Source of the DNA: Pseudoclavibacter terrae
GTDB lineage: Bacteria; Actinomycetota; Actinomycetes; Actinomycetales; Microbacteriaceae
Assembly: GCF_008831075.1 (NCBI RefSeq)
Contig: NZ_WBJX01000001.1
Span: forward strand, 878,515 to 942,514
Length of the DNA stretch: 64,000 nucleotides
Reading direction: 5' to 3'
Made by a program: the position numbers and the translations under genes. Under the pieces are notes generated by a model. It had not been told where the DNA came from, ran no database searches, and worked only from the letters and a program-made list of their open reading frames with translations. Below are positions 61,940-64,000 of the stretch, in pieces; within the stretch, counting starts at the first letter, position 1, and each line of letters starts with the position of its first letter.

Positions 61940-62545
61940 CTACCGGAGGCGCTCGAGCGGGTTCTCCTCGAGCTTGCGGAGCAGGCCGCCGTCGACGAGC
62001 CTGCGGGCTGAGGTCGTCGGCTTCCGCGAGGCCTGGTCGGTGACGCACCTGCCGAACTCAGTGGCAAGGGCTCCGCGCGGATGCGCCACGAGTACTTCCC
62101 GCAGGAAGGCCTCGGGCAGTGCGTCGGGTTGGCTGCCCGTGATGTCGAGGCCGGTGGCGCGCTCGAGCAGGTACCCCTCGAGGTCGAGTTCGGGGTCGAC
62201 GCTTGGCCAGTTGTGCCGCACGATGACGTCGAGGACCCGGTGGCGGCGTTCGGCGGGCCACCCGGCGCCGGCGGTCAGGGCGACGGCCACATGCCCGCTG
62301 GCGTGCTCGTAGGAGACGGTGTGATTGTCGTACTCGGTGACCGTTCCTATGTCGTGCAGGACGGCGGCCACGTAGAGGAGCTCGTGGTCGACGCCGGTGC
62401 GGCGCTCGGTCGCTGCGATGCCCTCGGCCCACAGCCACGACCGCAGGGCGTGCGTGGTGATGGCGGCCGACTGGTACTCGGTGGCCAGCTCGAGGGCACC
62501 GCGAGCGGCGGTCGTGTCCGGCACGGGGAAGTCAGCGATGCGCAT
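61940..62545 (-). CDS. HD-domain hydrolase-like protein
   Basis: A 201-aa metal-dependent HD-superfamily protein. His in Thr-Thr-His-Ala-Leu-Arg-Ser-Trp near residue 34, the HD pair in Ala-Val-Leu-His-Asp-Ile-Gly-Thr near 66, His in Tyr-Glu-His-Ala-Ser-Gly-His near 82-86, and Val-Arg-His-Asn-Trp near 111 outline the metal site. It resembles small HD proteins near cyanamide hydratase; the substrate is unknown. GAGAG precedes the ATG at 62545; an in-frame ATG at 62560 has no ribosome site. Confidence 0.82.
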   Translation of the reverse strand: MRIADFPVPDTTAARGALELATEYQSAAITTHALRSWLWAEGIAATERRTGVDHELLYVAAVLHDIGTVTEYDNHTVSYEHASGHVAVALTAGAGWPAERRHRVLDVIVRHNWPSVDPELDLEGYLLERATGLDITGSQPDALPEAFLREVLVAHPRGALATEFGRCVTDQASRKPTTSARRLVDGGLLRKLEENPLERLR

Positions 62546-62603
62546 GGCCAACTCTCGCATAGTGGGAGGCCGGTGCCGTGAAGGAACGTCGTTCTTGCAG
62601 GGA

Positions 62604-62642
62604 GGGGCCCGCCCGATGACTTGACGTCTTCGAACGGGCCCC
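62604..62642 (-). terminator. Possible hairpin terminator of the reductase gene
   Basis: Arms GGGGCCCG (62604-62611) and CGGGCCCC (62635-62642) flank a 23-nt loop just after the stop codon of the minus-strand reductase. The long loop makes it weak. Confidence 0.4.
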
Positions 62643-62666
62643 GCCGTGATGCTTGGTCGGTGGTGG

Positions 62667-63740
62667 CTACGCGGAGAGTCGCGGGTAGTCGGTGTACCCG
62701 GTGGCGCCGGCTCCGTAGAAGGTCTCCGGGTTCGGCTCGTTCTCGGGGTGCTCGCCCAGCCAGCGCTCGACGAGGTCCGGGTTGGCGATGGCGAGGCGAC
62801 CGACGGCGACGGCGTCCGCGTTGCCCTCCTTGACGAGGTTGACGGCTTCCTCGCGGGTCGTGACGCGACTGAAGCCGCTGTTCGCGATGAACGGCCCGCC
62901 GAAGCGCGCGCGCAGGTCCTGCACGAGCTCACCCTCTGGGTCGCTGTGCAGCACGCTCAGGTAGGCGAGGCCGAGGGGTGCGAGGCCGTCGGCGACGGCG
63001 TCGTAGGTCGCGCGCACGTCGGCGTCGTCGGTCTCGACGACGTCCTGGATGTTGTGGGCGGGCGAGAGGCGCAGGCCCACGCGGCCGGCCCCGATCGCTT
63101 CCGCGACGGCCGCGGTGACCTCGACCACGAAACGGGCGCGTGCCTCGGGGGAGCCGCCGTACTCGTCGGTGCGCTGGTTCGATACGGGAGAGAGGAACTC
63201 GTGCAGGAGGTAGCCGTTGGCGCCGTGGATCTCGACACCGTCGAGGCCCGCCTCGATGGCGCGGCGGGCCGCATCCACGAACTCCTCGCGAACATCGGCG
63301 AGCTCGGCCGTCGTGAGGGCGTGGGGGACCGGGTACGGCTGCTTGCCGTTGGGGGTGCGAACCTCACCGTCGATCGCGATGGCGCTCGGGGCGACGATGC
63401 GGGGCGTGCCCGTGATGTCGGGGTGCGAGACGCGCCCGCCGTTCATGATCTGCATGACGATGCGGCCACCCCGGGCGTGCACGGCTTCGGCGACTCGACG
63501 CCAGCCCTCGGTCTGCTCGGGGGTGACGATGCCTGGCTGGCCGGGGTAGGAGCGAGACTCGGCGCTCGGGTACGTGCCCTCGGTGATGATGAGGCCCAGG
63601 CTGGCGCGCTGCGCGTAGTGCTCCGCCACGAGCTCACCCGGTACACCCTCCGCGCTCGCACGTGTGCGGGTCAGCGGCGCCATGACGACGCGGTTGGCGA
63701 GTTCGATGTCGCCGAGGGTCAAAGGAGAGAAGAGGTCCAA
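62667..63740 (-). CDS. Old yellow enzyme family alkene reductase
   Basis: A 357-aa FMN-dependent ene-reductase. The N-terminus Leu-Phe-Ser-Pro-Leu-Thr-Leu-Gly-Asp-Ile-Glu-Leu-Ala-Asn-Arg-Val-Val is typical. Gly-Val-Glu-Ile-His-Gly-Ala-Asn-Gly-Tyr-Leu near residue 172 holds the His/Asn substrate pair, and Tyr-Gly-Gly-Ser follows near 194. The start is TTG at 63740, set by AAAGG 6 nt upstream and by fit to the family; the frame is open to 63911 but that part is not like OYE. It reduces activated C=C bonds with NAD(P)H. Confidence 0.92.
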   Translation of the reverse strand: MDLFSPLTLGDIELANRVVMAPLTRTRASAEGVPGELVAEHYAQRASLGLIITEGTYPSAESRSYPGQPGIVTPEQTEGWRRVAEAVHARGGRIVMQIMNGGRVSHPDITGTPRIVAPSAIAIDGEVRTPNGKQPYPVPHALTTAELADVREEFVDAARRAIEAGLDGVEIHGANGYLLHEFLSPVSNQRTDEYGGSPEARARFVVEVTAAVAEAIGAGRVGLRLSPAHNIQDVVETDDADVRATYDAVADGLAPLGLAYLSVLHSDPEGELVQDLRARFGGPFIANSGFSRVTTREEAVNLVKEGNADAVAVGRLAIANPDLVERWLGEHPENEPNPETFYGAGATGYTDYPRLSA

Positions 63741-64000
63741 AGGTAGGCCTTTCGGTTCGGGAGGAACGCGGCTGCGGCCCCACAGGTCGAACAGTGTTCT
63801 CTCCCGTCGCATTCCGACGGGTGTGTCGGGTTCTCCGAATGACGGCAGCAGTTCGTCGAGGCATGAGGGGCGACGGATCAGAACGGTGGAGAGGCTGGGG
63901 GCCTCCGCCAAGGCAGGACCCCGGCGTCGTCGTCACGTGCCGAGCCCTCAGCTGGTGCGTCACCGTCCGCCTCGCCATCGGTAGACAGACTCCTGCCATC
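63741..64000. other. Right-edge region without a supported gene
   Basis: Open frames here have no ribosome site and no recognisable product. The region holds the promoter side of the reductase gene, including an 11-bp palindrome at 63789-63799. A divergent regulator could begin beyond the window. Confidence 0.5.
63789..63799. promoter_or_regulatory. Palindrome GAACAGTGTTC, candidate operator of the ene-reductase
   Basis: A perfect 5-1-5 dyad 49 nt upstream of the TTG start. OYE genes are often controlled by TetR, MarR or HxlR repressors responding to reactive electrophiles. It is one base too short between half-sites to be a standard LexA box. Confidence 0.4.

Noticed and set aside
63789-63799. 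LexA (SOS) box reading of GAACAGTGTTC.
   Set aside because: Actinobacterial LexA sites need four bases between GAAC and GTTC; here there are three.

Overview
The window is high-GC, gene-dense DNA from an actinobacterium. Gene content suggests the family Microbacteriaceae: nrdHIEF class Ib ribonucleotide reductase with NrdR boxes, an actinobacterial protein O-mannosyltransferase, a DEAH helicase HrpA, an LAXTG-type surface protein, the rsmI-metG-tatD-rsmA block, and many TAnnnT promoters 6-7 nt upstream of start codons. The family is an inference, not proven here. I found no insertion sequence, prophage, CRISPR array or rRNA. One tRNA (Gln, TTG) is present.

Layout. 1-4.1 kb: a siderophore ABC transporter (lipoprotein cut by the left edge, two FecCD permeases) read divergently from an IdeR/DtxR box, then an MFS transporter and a DUF1622 protein. 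4.1-7.3 kb, minus strand: a tandem-domain TetR regulator, a sortase-anchored surface protein and a cold-shock protein. 7.3-7.8 kb has no gene but holds an 18-bp palindrome. 7.8-13 kb: a catalytically dead hydrolase-fold protein, a double GNAT, a short VOC-like protein, an SDR, thioredoxin and a DHA2 efflux pump. 13-17.5 kb, minus strand: YciI, PRC-barrel, DUF4349, aldo/keto reductase and MFS genes.

17.5-21.8 kb: nrdHIEF behind two NrdR boxes and a cluster of DnaA-like boxes. 22-29.3 kb: a 53-aa charged protein, DUF6328, a metallophosphoesterase, glutamate decarboxylase, and a GlnPQ-type ABC importer with two binding domains fused to the permease. 29.4-33 kb: a GH13 glucosidase, a frameshifted PAP2 gene flanked by 9-bp and 6-bp tandem repeats, and an SDR. 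33-43.7 kb: hrpA, aldo/keto reductase, RecQ-like helicase, CatB-like acetyltransferase, a PRISE-family reductase and Pmt.

43.7-48 kb: the housekeeping run rsmI, metG, tatD, rsmA, in which the ispE gene often found after rsmA is absent. 48-59 kb: accessory genes, including a membrane-anchored unknown, DUF1349, a GNAT coupled to a 24-aa ORF, two flavin monooxygenases, an M20 peptidase, and a TipAS-type MerR regulator with a 19-bp-spacer promoter. An ABC-F ATPase, MarR and a SnoaL-like protein follow. 59-64 kb: tRNA-Gln, glmU, prs, an HD-domain protein and an old-yellow-enzyme reductase.

The clearest functional modules are iron uptake under IdeR, deoxynucleotide synthesis under NrdR (and perhaps DnaA), and glutamine/glutamate import next to glutamate decarboxylase. 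Translation and rRNA-maturation genes, and UDP-GlcNAc/PRPP supply, make up the conserved core. Much of the rest is regulators, efflux pumps and redox enzymes with no assignable substrate.
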